A stretch of DNA of 64,000 bases from a virus. Position 1 is the stretch's first letter. Each line of letters opens with the position of its first letter. Under the pieces are notes generated by a model. It was not told the origin of the DNA, did no database searches, and saw nothing but the letters and a program-made list of their open reading frames with translations. The position numbers and the translations under genes are program-made. The DNA lies in the IMG/VR virus record IMGVR_UViG_3300036831_000148, positions 62,001-126,000 of that record. One strand, given 5' to 3'. Positions 25,676 to 33,715 of the stretch are shown here, in pieces.

Positions 25676-26331
25676 CCCGCAGGGAAGGCCCGCTCCAGCG
25701 CCACCACCGGTGCCAGTTTCGCGCCCGGCCAGCGGCTCAGCCCCTCAAGCACGCGCAGGGCCTGCTCGGGGGTGACACCGGGCGCGAACCCGGGGGAGAA
25801 GTCCTCCCAGCGCCCGGAGGCTGCCTCCGCAGCCCAGGCGGTCAGCACCGTAACCTGGGCCGGGGTCCAGCCGCGGACCGCCTGCACGAGCAGCGCGGCG
25901 CTGCCCGACTGGGCAGCCTTCAGCGCGGTGGCCACGGCGGTCTTGTCCGCCGCGCCGGCGATCTCCGCCTCCTGGGCGGCGCCCAGTACCAGCAGGCGGC
26001 ACCGGGACATGACGGTCGGCAACAGCGCCCGCTCGGCGGCGAGCACGAACCGGCAGCCCGGCGGAGGCTCCTCCAGGGTCTTCAGCAGCGTGTTCTGCAC
26101 CTGCGCGCCCGCCTTAGCCATGTTCAGCGCGTAAACCCGCACCTGCCCGCCGGGAACCGTCCAGGCGCCGTCCCGGATCTCCCGGGCGGCTGCCGCGTTC
26201 AGTTCGTACCGGTACGTCCAGTTCAGGTCACCGCAGGCTTCCAGCAGAACGACGCCCGCTCCCCGGCCGAGCAGCAGCAGGGTGGGGGGCAGTTCGCGCG
26301 CGAGCGCCTCGCGCGCCTGCTCAGGCGTCAT
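25672..26331 (-). CDS. holB: Clamp-loader delta-prime (HolB)-like subunit
   Basis: 219 residues. The segment QNTLLKTLEEPPPGCRFVL-(x)n-TVMSRC (about 78-112) is the sensor/SRC region shared by delta-prime and DnaX, while Walker A is absent, as expected for delta-prime. The protein is shorter than bacterial HolB (about 330), missing part of the N-terminal and collar regions. With dnaX, delta and dnaN it completes a bacterial-type clamp-loading set. Confidence 0.75.
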   Translation of the reverse strand: MTPEQAREALARELPPTLLLLGRGAGVVLLEACGDLNWTYRYELNAAAAREIRDGAWTVPGGQVRVYALNMAKAGAQVQNTLLKTLEEPPPGCRFVLAAERALLPTVMSRCRLLVLGAAQEAEIAGAADKTAVATALKAAQSGSAALLVQAVRGWTPAQVTVLTAWAAEAASGRWEDFSPGFAPGVTPEQALRVLEGLSRWPGAKLAPVVALERAFPAG

Positions 26332-26521
26332 CCTTCATCTCCTCGTCACGCACCGGCCAGAACTTCCAGTACCCGCCGCGCGTGCGCCCGGAGTGCCAGT
26401 CAGCGGCCGGGGTATCCCGCTTCCAGTGACCAGCATTGTCCTCGCACCGGGCAGTTGACCGCAGCGACGGCTGCGCGCCGCACCTCGGCTGAGAGGGGCT
26501 GTTGTCCACGGCAAGTTTCAC
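26321..26521 (-). CDS. Hypothetical protein, 66 residues
   Basis: Starts at a GTG overlapping the TGA of the sigma-like gene and overlaps the delta-prime start by 11 nt. Contains two Cys (RCG, RCE) and an aromatic, basic segment (GHWKRDTPAADWHSGRTRG). A longer frame upstream would read Gly/Arg-rich shadow sequence. Not recognised. Confidence 0.55.
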   Translation of the reverse strand: MKLAVDNSPSQPRCGAQPSLRSTARCEDNAGHWKRDTPAADWHSGRTRGGYWKFWPVRDEEMKDDA

Positions 26522-27603
26522 GGAGCCACCAGCAGGAACGCCGCCTCGCGGACCGCCTCCAGGTCGGCGGGGCTGACCCCGGGTAGTTTCGCCAGGCCAC
26601 CCAGGGCCTCCTCGAACGCGCGCCACGGGCCGGTCTCCGTCAGGTCCGGCGGGGAGATGGGCTCGGCCTCCAGGCCGTCCAGCAACCGCTCCAGGCCGAA
26701 GATCAGGGCCGCCTTCACCTTGCCGAAGTGCCCGCCCTCGTAGTGGCCGCCCTTGGCCGCGCGGGTCTTCGGGTAGTCACGCATTACCTGCGCGGCGAAG
26801 TCCAGGTACCACTGCCTGCCCGCGGCGGCAAGCGGGTGCCCGGTGTCGGCGAAGGCGGGCAGTACCCGGTTGCCGCGCGAGTCGCGCAGTGCCTTCACCG
26901 CCTCGCGCACCTGCAGGGCGGTAAGCAGCATGCCGCCCAGCTCGAAGCACGCCGGGGGCGGCGCGGGCAGCGGCCTCGGAGCGGTTACCGCGCCGAGCAG
27001 GCCGCGGAGTTCCGCCATCCAGGCCTCGGCCGCTTCCGGGGTGACCTTGAACCTGGCCCGGACCGCCGCCGCGGTCACCGGCTTGCCGGCGCCGTAGCGG
27101 TCGGCGAGCGCGTCAAACAGCGGGAGCACCGGCGCGCGGCCGGGCGGCTCCGGCAGCCGGCGGGAGATCGCGGCGCGCAGCCGCTCCAGGGCCTCGTCGT
27201 CGGCCAGCGACGGATACTGGTCGCTGACGGACGTCATCGCGTCAATAGCCGGGCTCAGGCCGTCCTGGCCCGCCCCCGCGTCAAGCAGCAGCGGCTCGCG
27301 CGCGCTCCGGGCGGCTACCTCGCGCAGCCCCCGGCAGTAGACCGGGACCTGGCCGAGGATGAACGCCTTGAACGAGACCGGCGCGCGCGTGTAGTCGCTG
27401 ACGTGAGCCGGGTTGTACAGGGCGATGACGTCGCGCTTGATGAACTGGCCCAGGATGTACTGGACCCCGTCCTCCACGTCCTGGGGCCTGGCCCCGGGCC
27501 CTAGCCCGCGCCACACCACCCTCTTGATGTCCGGGTAGTAAACCCGGGCAAGCTCGTCGTAGTCGGCAGGGACAGCAGAGACAGCTGAACTCGGAGACGC
27601 CAC
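26518..27603 (-). CDS. Sigma-70-like regulatory protein with C-terminal extension
   Basis: 361 residues from a GTG. The N-terminal part (YDELARVYYPDIKRVVW, DVEDGVQ, then SFKAFILGQV) resembles sigma region 2, including the acidic D-V-E-D helix. A second helical region (ALERLRAAISRRLP to VTAAAVRARFKVTPEAAEAW) could be region 4 with a helix-turn-helix. The last 150 residues are unrelated and unrecognised. It is the first gene of a leftward unit beginning at the promoter at 27639-27668. Could direct polymerase to phage promoters. Confidence 0.5.
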   Translation of the reverse strand: MASPSSAVSAVPADYDELARVYYPDIKRVVWRGLGPGARPQDVEDGVQYILGQFIKRDVIALYNPAHVSDYTRAPVSFKAFILGQVPVYCRGLREVAARSAREPLLLDAGAGQDGLSPAIDAMTSVSDQYPSLADDEALERLRAAISRRLPEPPGRAPVLPLFDALADRYGAGKPVTAAAVRARFKVTPEAAEAWMAELRGLLGAVTAPRPLPAPPPACFELGGMLLTALQVREAVKALRDSRGNRVLPAFADTGHPLAAAGRQWYLDFAAQVMRDYPKTRAAKGGHYEGGHFGKVKAALIFGLERLLDGLEAEPISPPDLTETGPWRAFEEALGGLAKLPGVSPADLEAVREAAFLLVAP

Positions 27604-27638
27604 ACAGAACTCCCCAACAGAACCTCACCAGTAGGTTG

Positions 27639-27668
27639 AGGTTAGCCCTGTGCTTTACTCCCGTCAAG
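27639..27668 (-). promoter_or_regulatory. Promoter with variant palindromic operator
   Basis: TTGACG, 17 bp, TAACCT on the minus strand. The -35 lies in CTTTACTCCCGTCAAG (27653-27668), a variant of the 16-bp palindrome. An AACCTC/GAGGTT inverted repeat follows at 27621-27643, similar to one at 39906-39923. GGGGAG acts as ribosome site before GTG 27603. Confidence 0.6.
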
Positions 27669-27685
27669 TTAACCGGGAGTAAGGC

Positions 27686-28006
27686 CTACCAGACAGCCTG
27701 GTACTCGCGCCGGGCCCGCTCCACGGCCGGCTCGCCGACCGCGATGCGCGAGCCGGGGACATCCAGGGCGCCGTCCGCGCTGGTCTCCACCAGCACGACG
27801 CCGCGCCGGCCCAGGTTGGTGGACAGCAGCGACTTGTAGGCGCACCCGGCAGGCAGCTCGAACGCGCCGCGGGTGAACGTGACGACGGCGGGCACCACCT
27901 CGCCGCCCCTGAGACCGTCGGCGGCGGCGGTGCCGGTCAGTTCCTCGGCCACCCGCCACTTCCGCCCGCCGCCGAACAACTCGTCCCACGCGCGGGTGGT
28001 CGCCAT
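27686..28006 (-). CDS. Hypothetical protein, 106 residues
   Basis: A mixed alpha/beta sequence with beta-rich centre (VVPAVVTFTRGAFELPAG) and a C-terminal helix. Its start overlaps the end of the upstream gene by 1 nt. It ends 18 nt before the palindromic operator. Not recognised. Confidence 0.6.
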   Translation of the reverse strand: MATTRAWDELFGGGRKWRVAEELTGTAAADGLRGGEVVPAVVTFTRGAFELPAGCAYKSLLSTNLGRRGVVLVETSADGALDVPGSRIAVGEPAVERARREYQAVW

Positions 28007-28275
28007 CAGTCCTCCAGGGGGTCGCGCACCGTGAAGCGGTCCTCCGATGCCTGCCTGCGGAACTGGGTATCGGCGACCCGGCGCGCCAGGTCCTGCTGCC
28101 GCTCAGCCGGGCGCTCCTGCTCGCGCCAGCGCTCGTACTCGGCGGCGGCGTCCAGCGCGGAACCCGGGTCGGACCGGTACAGCGCGGCCCACTTCTCGCA
28201 GGCCAGCAAGTGAATGACCATGGCCGCCAGCTCGCCGGACTCCTGGCACCCGGCGCAGCGGCCCTGCGCCCTCAC
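28006..28275 (-). CDS. Hypothetical protein with CAGC motif
   Basis: 89 residues from GTG 28275. It opens with RCAGCQESGELAAMVIHLLACEKW, a possible zinc site, and continues as a charged helix (EYERWREQERPAERQQDLA). Upstream in-frame sequence is Ser/Arg-rich and overlaps the SWIM gene, so I prefer the internal GTG. Start is uncertain. Confidence 0.5.
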   Translation of the reverse strand: MRAQGRCAGCQESGELAAMVIHLLACEKWAALYRSDPGSALDAAAEYERWREQERPAERQQDLARRVADTQFRRQASEDRFTVRDPLED

Positions 28276-28324
28276 GGGGCCTGGCCCGCGCGACAGTGCC
28301 CGCTGCTCTTGCTCACGTCTTTTC

Positions 28325-28576
28325 CTACGCCCGGCTGAGCAGCTCCGAGAGGAGCGCGGGCACTGACCGGCGGACCTTCTCCCGGTCGACGTGCTTGCAC
28401 AGCCCGTCTGCACGTGCAGCGTGACGGCAGCCGGGGCAGGTGCACGACCAGCTCCCGTCCGGGTACCGGGAGACCCGGTACTCCAGGCCCGGCTCGCTGT
28501 CGGAGGGGACCATGACCTCGGCCACCATGCCGGAGACACGGCGGCCGGGGGGCTCGGCGGAAACGGAAACCCTCAC
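28325..28576 (-). CDS. SWIM zinc-finger protein
   Basis: 83 residues from a GTG overlapping the upstream TGA. The sequence YPDGSWSCTCPGCRHA followed by LCKHV gives C-x-C-(n)-C-x-H, the SWIM signature found in proteins that bind DNA or other proteins. Residues 60-83 form a helix. A second SWIM protein is at 62229-62678. Confidence 0.65.
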   Translation of the reverse strand: MRVSVSAEPPGRRVSGMVAEVMVPSDSEPGLEYRVSRYPDGSWSCTCPGCRHAARADGLCKHVDREKVRRSVPALLSELLSRA

Positions 28577-28860
28577 GTGACGGGATCCGGCGCGGCCGGA
28601 AACGCCCCGGTCAGCATCGGGGACGGGCCAGTCGAGTAAGCCACCGGGCCGCCCGGCGTCCCGCTGAGGTGGCCGGGGACGCCGGGCATGACCACGGTGA
28701 CGGAGGTCGGCCGGGCGGCCCGCTGCTCGGCGACCGCGTGCACCGCGTCCCGGGTCAGCCCGGCCATCTCCTGGTCCGGCCAGTGCTTGATCATCGCGGT
28801 AAACATCGGCGCGCGCGGGTCCAGGGGCCACGGCACGCTCTTGTCCAGGGGATCCACCAT
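28573..28860 (-). CDS. Hypothetical protein, 95 residues
   Basis: Starts MVDPLDKSVPWPLDP and has a helix at residues 20-50 followed by a Gly/Pro-rich tail. The GTGA overlap couples it to the SWIM gene. Not recognised. Confidence 0.55.
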   Translation of the reverse strand: MVDPLDKSVPWPLDPRAPMFTAMIKHWPDQEMAGLTRDAVHAVAEQRAARPTSVTVVMPGVPGHLSGTPGGPVAYSTGPSPMLTGAFPAAPDPVT

Positions 28861-28875
28861 GGAATCACCCTACGG

Positions 28876-29262
28876 TCAGGCCTCGGCAGCCGGCGCGGGC
28901 TCCGCTTCCCGGGCCTCAGCCTCCTGCCGCTCCAGGTCCGCCATCAGGGCGGCCGTCTGGCCCTGGGGGATGTCCAGGCCGGTGTGCTCGCAGTACAGCA
29001 AGACCGACGGGCTCGCGCCGGCCGCGTCCGCTGCCTGGCGGCACTCCTCGCACTGCAGACGGCGCATCCGGGCCACCTCGATGTTCTGCACCACGTAGGC
29101 TGCGGGGCGCACACCCGACCCGGGGATCATGTGGATGCTAGCGAACTTCCACTCCTCCAGGGCCATCTGGAAGATGCGCTGCCGCGACACGCGCAGCAGC
29201 ACCCCCGCCCGCGGCAGGCTGGACCATCCGAGCAGGACGGGAATCTGTTCCTTGGTCTTCAC
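28876..29262 (-). CDS. HTH DNA-binding protein with Cys pair
   Basis: 128 residues from GTG preceded by AAGGAG. Residues 10-55 (GVLLRVSRQRIFQMALEEW, then AYVVQNIEVAR) resemble the MerR/excisionase-type winged helix used in small phage regulators. A CEEC pair and a later Cys suggest an added zinc site, then an acidic helix. It has its own operator-bearing upstream region, so it is a candidate regulator of the palindrome network. Confidence 0.55.
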   Translation of the reverse strand: MKTKEQIPVLLGWSSLPRAGVLLRVSRQRIFQMALEEWKFASIHMIPGSGVRPAAYVVQNIEVARMRRLQCEECRQAADAAGASPSVLLYCEHTGLDIPQGQTAALMADLERQEAEAREAEPAPAAEA

Positions 29263-29310
29263 GGTCTTCTCCTTATCCCGCCAGGGCGGGCCGTTTCCTG
29301 TTTCCCTCCT

Positions 29311-29331
29311 ATAAGCTTAACCCGAGTCAAG
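29311..29331 (-). promoter_or_regulatory. Operator copy upstream of the HTH gene
   Basis: CTTAACCCGAGTCAAG (29316-29331) matches the recurring palindrome at 13 of 14 arm positions on one side and is degenerate on the other. On the minus strand TTGACT is present; TATAGG follows at only 11 bp, so the -10 is unclear. A small CCCGCC/GGCGGG hairpin lies downstream. Confidence 0.45.
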
Positions 29332-29346
29332 TTTATTCCGCTAGTG

Positions 29347-29868
29347 TCAGAACGCCCGGCTCATGATCTTCTTGCACTTCTCCAGCCACAGGGTGCACTG
29401 CTCCTCCGTGCGTACCAGGCGCAGCAGGCCAAGCAGGAACGCCAGCCGGCGGGAAACCTGGTCGTCGTACTGCCGGGTAGCCCAGTCCGGGCAGTTGGCC
29501 GCGCACCAGGTGCGCAGCGCGGCGGCCAGGTCGTCAAGCGCGGGCTCGGGCTCGCGGGCCGCCTGGTCCCACAGGTGGGCATAGCCCGGCGGCGCGTAGC
29601 CGACTTTCTTCAGCGCCCGGATGGCGGCCGACTCGCGGTCCATGTCCCAGACCTCGGCCAGCAGGGTGACGGCGCTGAACCGCCTCCGCTCGGCGTAGCA
29701 GTACGCGTGCCCGTCGTAGACGCGCATCGCCCCGCCCTCGCCGCAGGCCGGGCACCGGGCACGCAGCCCGCGGTCGCGCGAGTCAGCGCCCAGCCCGGCC
29801 CACTGCGCGGCCCGGGAGAAGGGCACCCGCTCGTTGGCGATGGCGGCCAGTGGCCGCGGGCCGCCCAC
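29347..29868 (-). CDS. Primase-type zinc-binding domain protein
   Basis: 173 residues. RCPACGEGGAMRVYDG and a following H-x-Y-C-Y segment (about 38-58) resemble the CHC2 zinc domain of bacterial DnaG and T7 primase, followed by the S-A-V-T-L-L-A-E-V-W-D helix typical of that domain. There is no TOPRIM catalytic domain. It is translated just after DnaB. It may guide a primase supplied elsewhere in the genome or by the host. Confidence 0.65.
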   Translation of the reverse strand: MGGPRPLAAIANERVPFSRAAQWAGLGADSRDRGLRARCPACGEGGAMRVYDGHAYCYAERRRFSAVTLLAEVWDMDRESAAIRALKKVGYAPPGYAHLWDQAAREPEPALDDLAAALRTWCAANCPDWATRQYDDQVSRRLAFLLGLLRLVRTEEQCTLWLEKCKKIMSRAF

Positions 29869-29869
29869 G

Positions 29870-31315
29870 CTATCCGTCCAGGCCGAGGTAGTCCCCGCCC
29901 GCCTCGTCCCGGTCAGTGAAGCAACTGGTGGCGAAGTCGGCGGTCAGCGGGAACCGCTTGCCGCGCGGCCCGTCGCGGTTCTTCAGCACCGTCACCTCCA
30001 GGGGGGTGCGGCGCCCGAAAGAGCGGTCCTCGTCGGCATTGGACAGCGCCAGCACCACGCCCGGCGTCCGGCTGGCCTCGTCGGTGGCCGACAGGTCGTC
30101 CAGGGAGAAGCCGCCGCTCACCTTCATCTGCTTGCGTCCCTCCCGGCTGGACTGCCACGGGGTGATGAGGGGGACGCCGCGCCCGTCCATGAACGTCTGC
30201 GCCCAGCGGTGGGCCGCCTTGATGATCCCGGCGAGCGTCTCGTACTCGCGCGCGTCGCGCCCGGCCCGCTCCGGGCTGAACAACTGCAGGTAATCGACGA
30301 CGACCAGGTCCGGCGGCACCGACCGGGCGATGGCGGCGGCGCGCGCGGCCATCACCGACACCGTGCACCGCTGCGGCATCTGCACCACGTTGAGCTGCCC
30401 GTAAGGGCCGTTCTTCAGGTCGGCGAGCACGGCGACCAGGGCGCTCTCCTCGCCCTCGGTGAGCCGCCCGCCGCGGATGGCGGCGCTGTTGATGCCCTCG
30501 GGCAGGCCGAACTTCGGCAGCCTGGAGTGCCGGGCGGCGATCTTCACGCGCAGCGCGGAGCGGAGCTGCTCGGTGGTGAACACCAGGACGTTGCGGCCTT
30601 CCATCACCGCGTTATGCCAGGCGGTCTGCACGCACAGGGACGACTTGCCCGCCGTGGTGCCGGCCATGACCACGGCCATCTCCCCGTCGCCCAGCCCGCC
30701 GTCCAGGTAGTCGTCCAGGGACTTGAGGCCGAACTGGATGCCGGGGACCTTGCCGGACACCCGCAGTTGCTTAGCCGCCACGTAGGCGGCCAGGATGTCG
30801 TCGCCCTCGCCGGTGACGTTGCCGCCGGGGCTGTCGGAGGCGCCGCCGGCCCGCTCGGCGTCGGCGAAGGACGCCAGCACGTACTCGCGCGCGTCGGCGT
30901 GCCCGGACAGCACCCGGCCGTCGTCCAGCCGGACCTCGTCGCGCATGATCTGCATCCCGGTAGCCAGCGCGTCCCCGGTCGCCCGGTCGGCGGCCAGGTC
31001 GCGGAGCTGGTCAACCGAGTGCCTGAACTCGTGCGGCTCAGGAGCCAGCGCGGCCATGGCGTCGTACGCCTCCCCGTACATCAGGGAGGTCCCCGGCCGC
31101 TTGCCGCGCAGCAGGTCGCTGAGCGCCTTGCGGCTCATGATCCCGCCGTACTGGTCCATGTACCAGACAAGCAGCAGGAACAGCTTGCGCTGCACCGGGT
31201 CGGTGAAGTGCTCCTCCTCCAGGCGGGCTGACGCGTACTCCAGGGCCTTCACCGACCCGGTGCCCGCCACCACGGCGGACAGGACGGTCCTCGCGTGCGC
31301 TACCGCGTCGGCCAT
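29870..31315 (-). CDS. dnaB: Replicative DNA helicase, DnaB family
   Basis: 481 residues from the ATG in a TGATG junction. The N-terminal domain (about 5-110) has the DnaB helical pattern. The RecA-like motor carries Walker A GTTAGKSSL (about 232-240), Walker B VVVDYLQL, and an R-G-K-R-F-P-L-T arginine-finger region near the end. It unwinds DNA at the fork. Residues added by a longer upstream frame are Pro/Arg-rich and overlap the methyltransferase, so they are rejected. Confidence 0.93.
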   Translation of the reverse strand: MADAVAHARTVLSAVVAGTGSVKALEYASARLEEEHFTDPVQRKLFLLLVWYMDQYGGIMSRKALSDLLRGKRPGTSLMYGEAYDAMAALAPEPHEFRHSVDQLRDLAADRATGDALATGMQIMRDEVRLDDGRVLSGHADAREYVLASFADAERAGGASDSPGGNVTGEGDDILAAYVAAKQLRVSGKVPGIQFGLKSLDDYLDGGLGDGEMAVVMAGTTAGKSSLCVQTAWHNAVMEGRNVLVFTTEQLRSALRVKIAARHSRLPKFGLPEGINSAAIRGGRLTEGEESALVAVLADLKNGPYGQLNVVQMPQRCTVSVMAARAAAIARSVPPDLVVVDYLQLFSPERAGRDAREYETLAGIIKAAHRWAQTFMDGRGVPLITPWQSSREGRKQMKVSGGFSLDDLSATDEASRTPGVVLALSNADEDRSFGRRTPLEVTVLKNRDGPRGKRFPLTADFATSCFTDRDEAGGDYLGLDG

Positions 31316-32820
31316 CAGGCAGCCTCGTCCCGCTCGGCTGCCAGGCGGCTGAGGATGACGTGCATGCCGTAGAGCGCCTGCTGAGGGACCACCCCGTTGC
31401 CGAGCAGCTTCAGCTTCGCGCTGCGCGACAGGCGGGGCACGCCGGTGACGTGCCCCTCGGGCAGGCCCATCATCCACTCCACGAACACCGGGGACAGGGT
31501 GCGGTTCCCGCTGCGGCCGACGGCCAGCGGGTACGGGGCCGCGCGGCCGAACACCCGCTGCCAGCGCCGCACCGCCGCCGCGTACTTCCCCCAGTCAACC
31601 TCCGGCTCGGCGGCGACCGAGATCGCCAGGCCGGGCAGCAGGAGCTCGCCGCCGCGCTCGCCGCCCCGGCTGTGGTGCCCGCCGACGCCGTCGGAGGCTG
31701 AGGGCGAGGGCAGCAGGTCGTCCACCACCCCGTCCAGCAGCGGCCCGGTCAGGCTCTCCCTGCGCCGGTGGGTGGCGTTCGGGGTGGGCAGCAGGTCTTC
31801 TTCCGGCAGGTTCTCCACCTCGTCGGCCAGGGTCGGCCCGTGCCCGCCGGCCCGGCGCTTGTCCGGGTGCTGGCTGCCGCCGTTCACCGCCAACTGGGCG
31901 GTGGGCGTCTTCAGCAGGGAGATCGCCTCCACCAGGGTCCCGCCTTCGCGGCCCTTGGCGTCAGTGACCAGCCCGGCGTTACTGCCGAGGGTGGCCGACG
32001 GGGTGGGCAGCAGGCCAGCGACCGCGGCGGGCAGGTCATTGTCGCCCTCGGTGCGCTCGCGGCCGGACGGGCGCGGCTCCCGGTCCCCGGGGTTCCCGTC
32101 GCCCTTGAAGTCGGTGGCGCCCGGAGTGGGCAGCAGCGCGCCCAGCAGGGTCGGGTTGCCGCGCACGTACACGGTGCTGGCCCGGTCCCCGTCGGCGGCC
32201 ACCGGCGTCGGCAGCAGGCCGGCGACCGCCGGGCCCAGGTCGTCGCCGTGCCTGCCGTTCAGGGTGGACGGCGACGGGGCCGTGGTAGAGCTGCCGCCGC
32301 TCACCCGCGGGGTGGGCAGCAGTTCACGGGGAACCTGGCCGCTGGCGAGCTCCAGCGCCTGCTCCAGGCCGAGGCCGCTAGCCGCGCCGCGGGGGGTGCG
32401 TCCGTAGCGCTCGGCGTTGGCCCCGGTCAGCGCGGCGCGCGAGTTCCGGTTGCCGCCTCCGACCCGCGGCGTGGGCAGCAGCCCGTCTTCAGCGTCCTGC
32501 AGTGTCTGCGCGACCACGGCGAGACTGGAGATGGTGTAGCGCGGCCCGCCCGGCAGGGCGGCGCGCATCGCCAGGTGCCCTTCCGGGCTCTTGCCGTCGT
32601 CATGCGCGCACGGCGTGGGCGGCAACTGGCCAGGCGAGGATGAAGACCCGCTCCCGCCGGTGGCACCCGCCGATGTCGGCTGCGGAAACAACTTGCCACT
32701 CCGCATCGAACCCGAGGTCGGAAAGGTCGCCGAGAACGGCACCAAGTGCCCGCAGAGGCCGAGCTGTGGAGTCTCCCACACACACCTCGCAGGGTTCCAC
32801 ACCGCTATGAGCCCTAGCAC
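31315..32820 (-). CDS. C5-methyltransferase second half with LLPTP repeats
   Basis: 501 residues from GTG 32820 (GAGGGG upstream). The C-terminal SAKLKLLGNGVVPQQA region is motif IX-X of cytosine-5 methyltransferases. The middle carries about eight LLPTP-x-A-x-D/G units spaced 25-60 residues, in the place of the target-recognition domain. The first 73 codons overlap the first-half gene in another frame, yet read like the P-F-S-x-T-x-P-x-S-G-x-M-R-S-G lead known from such proteins. Likely works with the 191-residue partner as a split enzyme. Confidence 0.7.
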   Translation of the reverse strand: MLGLIAVWNPARCVWETPQLGLCGHLVPFSATFPTSGSMRSGKLFPQPTSAGATGGSGSSSSPGQLPPTPCAHDDGKSPEGHLAMRAALPGGPRYTISSLAVVAQTLQDAEDGLLPTPRVGGGNRNSRAALTGANAERYGRTPRGAASGLGLEQALELASGQVPRELLPTPRVSGGSSTTAPSPSTLNGRHGDDLGPAVAGLLPTPVAADGDRASTVYVRGNPTLLGALLPTPGATDFKGDGNPGDREPRPSGRERTEGDNDLPAAVAGLLPTPSATLGSNAGLVTDAKGREGGTLVEAISLLKTPTAQLAVNGGSQHPDKRRAGGHGPTLADEVENLPEEDLLPTPNATHRRRESLTGPLLDGVVDDLLPSPSASDGVGGHHSRGGERGGELLLPGLAISVAAEPEVDWGKYAAAVRRWQRVFGRAAPYPLAVGRSGNRTLSPVFVEWMMGLPEGHVTGVPRLSRSAKLKLLGNGVVPQQALYGMHVILSRLAAERDEAA

Positions 32821-33175
32821 TGAACAGACCCCTCACGTTCTCGATCACGACCAGGTCAGGATGCAGGATGCCGATCGCCCTGGCCATGTGGTACCAGGCG
32901 CCGCTGCGGTTGCCCGGAAGCAGCCCGCCGCGCATCCCGGACACTGATACGTCCTGGCAGGGAAACCCGCCCGCCAGGATGCTGACCGGCGGGACCTGCG
33001 TCCAGTCCACCTTGCCGATGTCTCCCAGGTTGGGCACGCCCGGGTAGCGGGCGGCGAGCACGGCGGAGGCGTCCGGGTCGTTGTCGGCGACCCAGGCGAC
33101 CTCGGCGCCGAACATCGCGCAGACCGCCGCGTCCAGGCCGCCGTAGCCGCTGCAGACGCTGCCAACGGTGGTCAC
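32600..33175 (-). CDS. Cytosine-5 DNA methyltransferase, catalytic first half
   Basis: 191 residues. Motif I (CSGYGGLD), motif IV with the catalytic Cys (GGFPCQDVS), motif VI (VIENVRG) and motif VIII (RRERVFI) are all present. The protein stops right after motif VIII; motifs IX-X are in the overlapping gene 31315-32820. M.AquI and M.EcoHK31I are known split methyltransferases of this kind encoded by overlapping frames. Methylation of phage DNA against restriction is the likely purpose. Confidence 0.85.
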   Translation of the reverse strand: MTTVGSVCSGYGGLDAAVCAMFGAEVAWVADNDPDASAVLAARYPGVPNLGDIGKVDWTQVPPVSILAGGFPCQDVSVSGMRGGLLPGNRSGAWYHMARAIGILHPDLVVIENVRGLFSARAHSGVEPCEVCVGDSTARPLRALGAVLGDLSDLGFDAEWQVVSAADIGGCHRRERVFILAWPVAAHAVRA

Positions 33176-33178
33176 CGG

Positions 33179-33715
33179 CTACTCCGGCAGGCGGAAGGCC
33201 CGGACGCGCGAGCCGGGGGAAAACGGGACCTGGTTGCCGGCCACGCCGGTAAGGATGACTCTCATGCCCGTTGCTACGTCCGGGACGCCGGCGACCGCCT
33301 CGCGGGCGGTCACCGTCTCCGGGGGGCAGGCCACCCGGCCGACGTCCACCACCATGTCGCCCGGCCTCACGGCCTCTACCGGGCAGGTGGTCCAGGACCG
33401 CCCGTGGTGATCGATCGAGATGCGCGGGCGGCGGAACGGCGGCGGAATCACCCTGCGCGTGGCGGGCATGCTCGGCAGGCTGTCTCCGCTGAACGTGGTC
33501 CGCCGGGCCGCCTCCGCCTTGCTGATGGGCACCAGGTCCTCGGCGTGCAGCGGCTGCGCGGCAACTGCGGTCTGCCGGTCCACCTGCTCCAGGGCCGCGT
33601 CCGACATGAACGCCTCCACCGGGGGCACGTCTTTCAGCTTCCCCTCCCGGTAGGCGTCTACGTCACGCCCGAGGCTGTCGGGTATCTCCAGCATGTGCGC
33701 CGGCCTGTCCGCCAT
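33179..33715 (-). CDS. Hypothetical protein, 178 residues
   Basis: The ATG is preceded by a strong GGAGGG, which decides the start over an upstream GTG. A disordered N-terminal half precedes a beta-rich C-terminal half (SIDHHGRSWTTCPVEAVRPG, VRVILTGVAGN). Ends 3 nt before the methyltransferase start. Not recognised. Confidence 0.6.
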   Translation of the reverse strand: MADRPAHMLEIPDSLGRDVDAYREGKLKDVPPVEAFMSDAALEQVDRQTAVAAQPLHAEDLVPISKAEAARRTTFSGDSLPSMPATRRVIPPPFRRPRISIDHHGRSWTTCPVEAVRPGDMVVDVGRVACPPETVTAREAVAGVPDVATGMRVILTGVAGNQVPFSPGSRVRAFRLPE

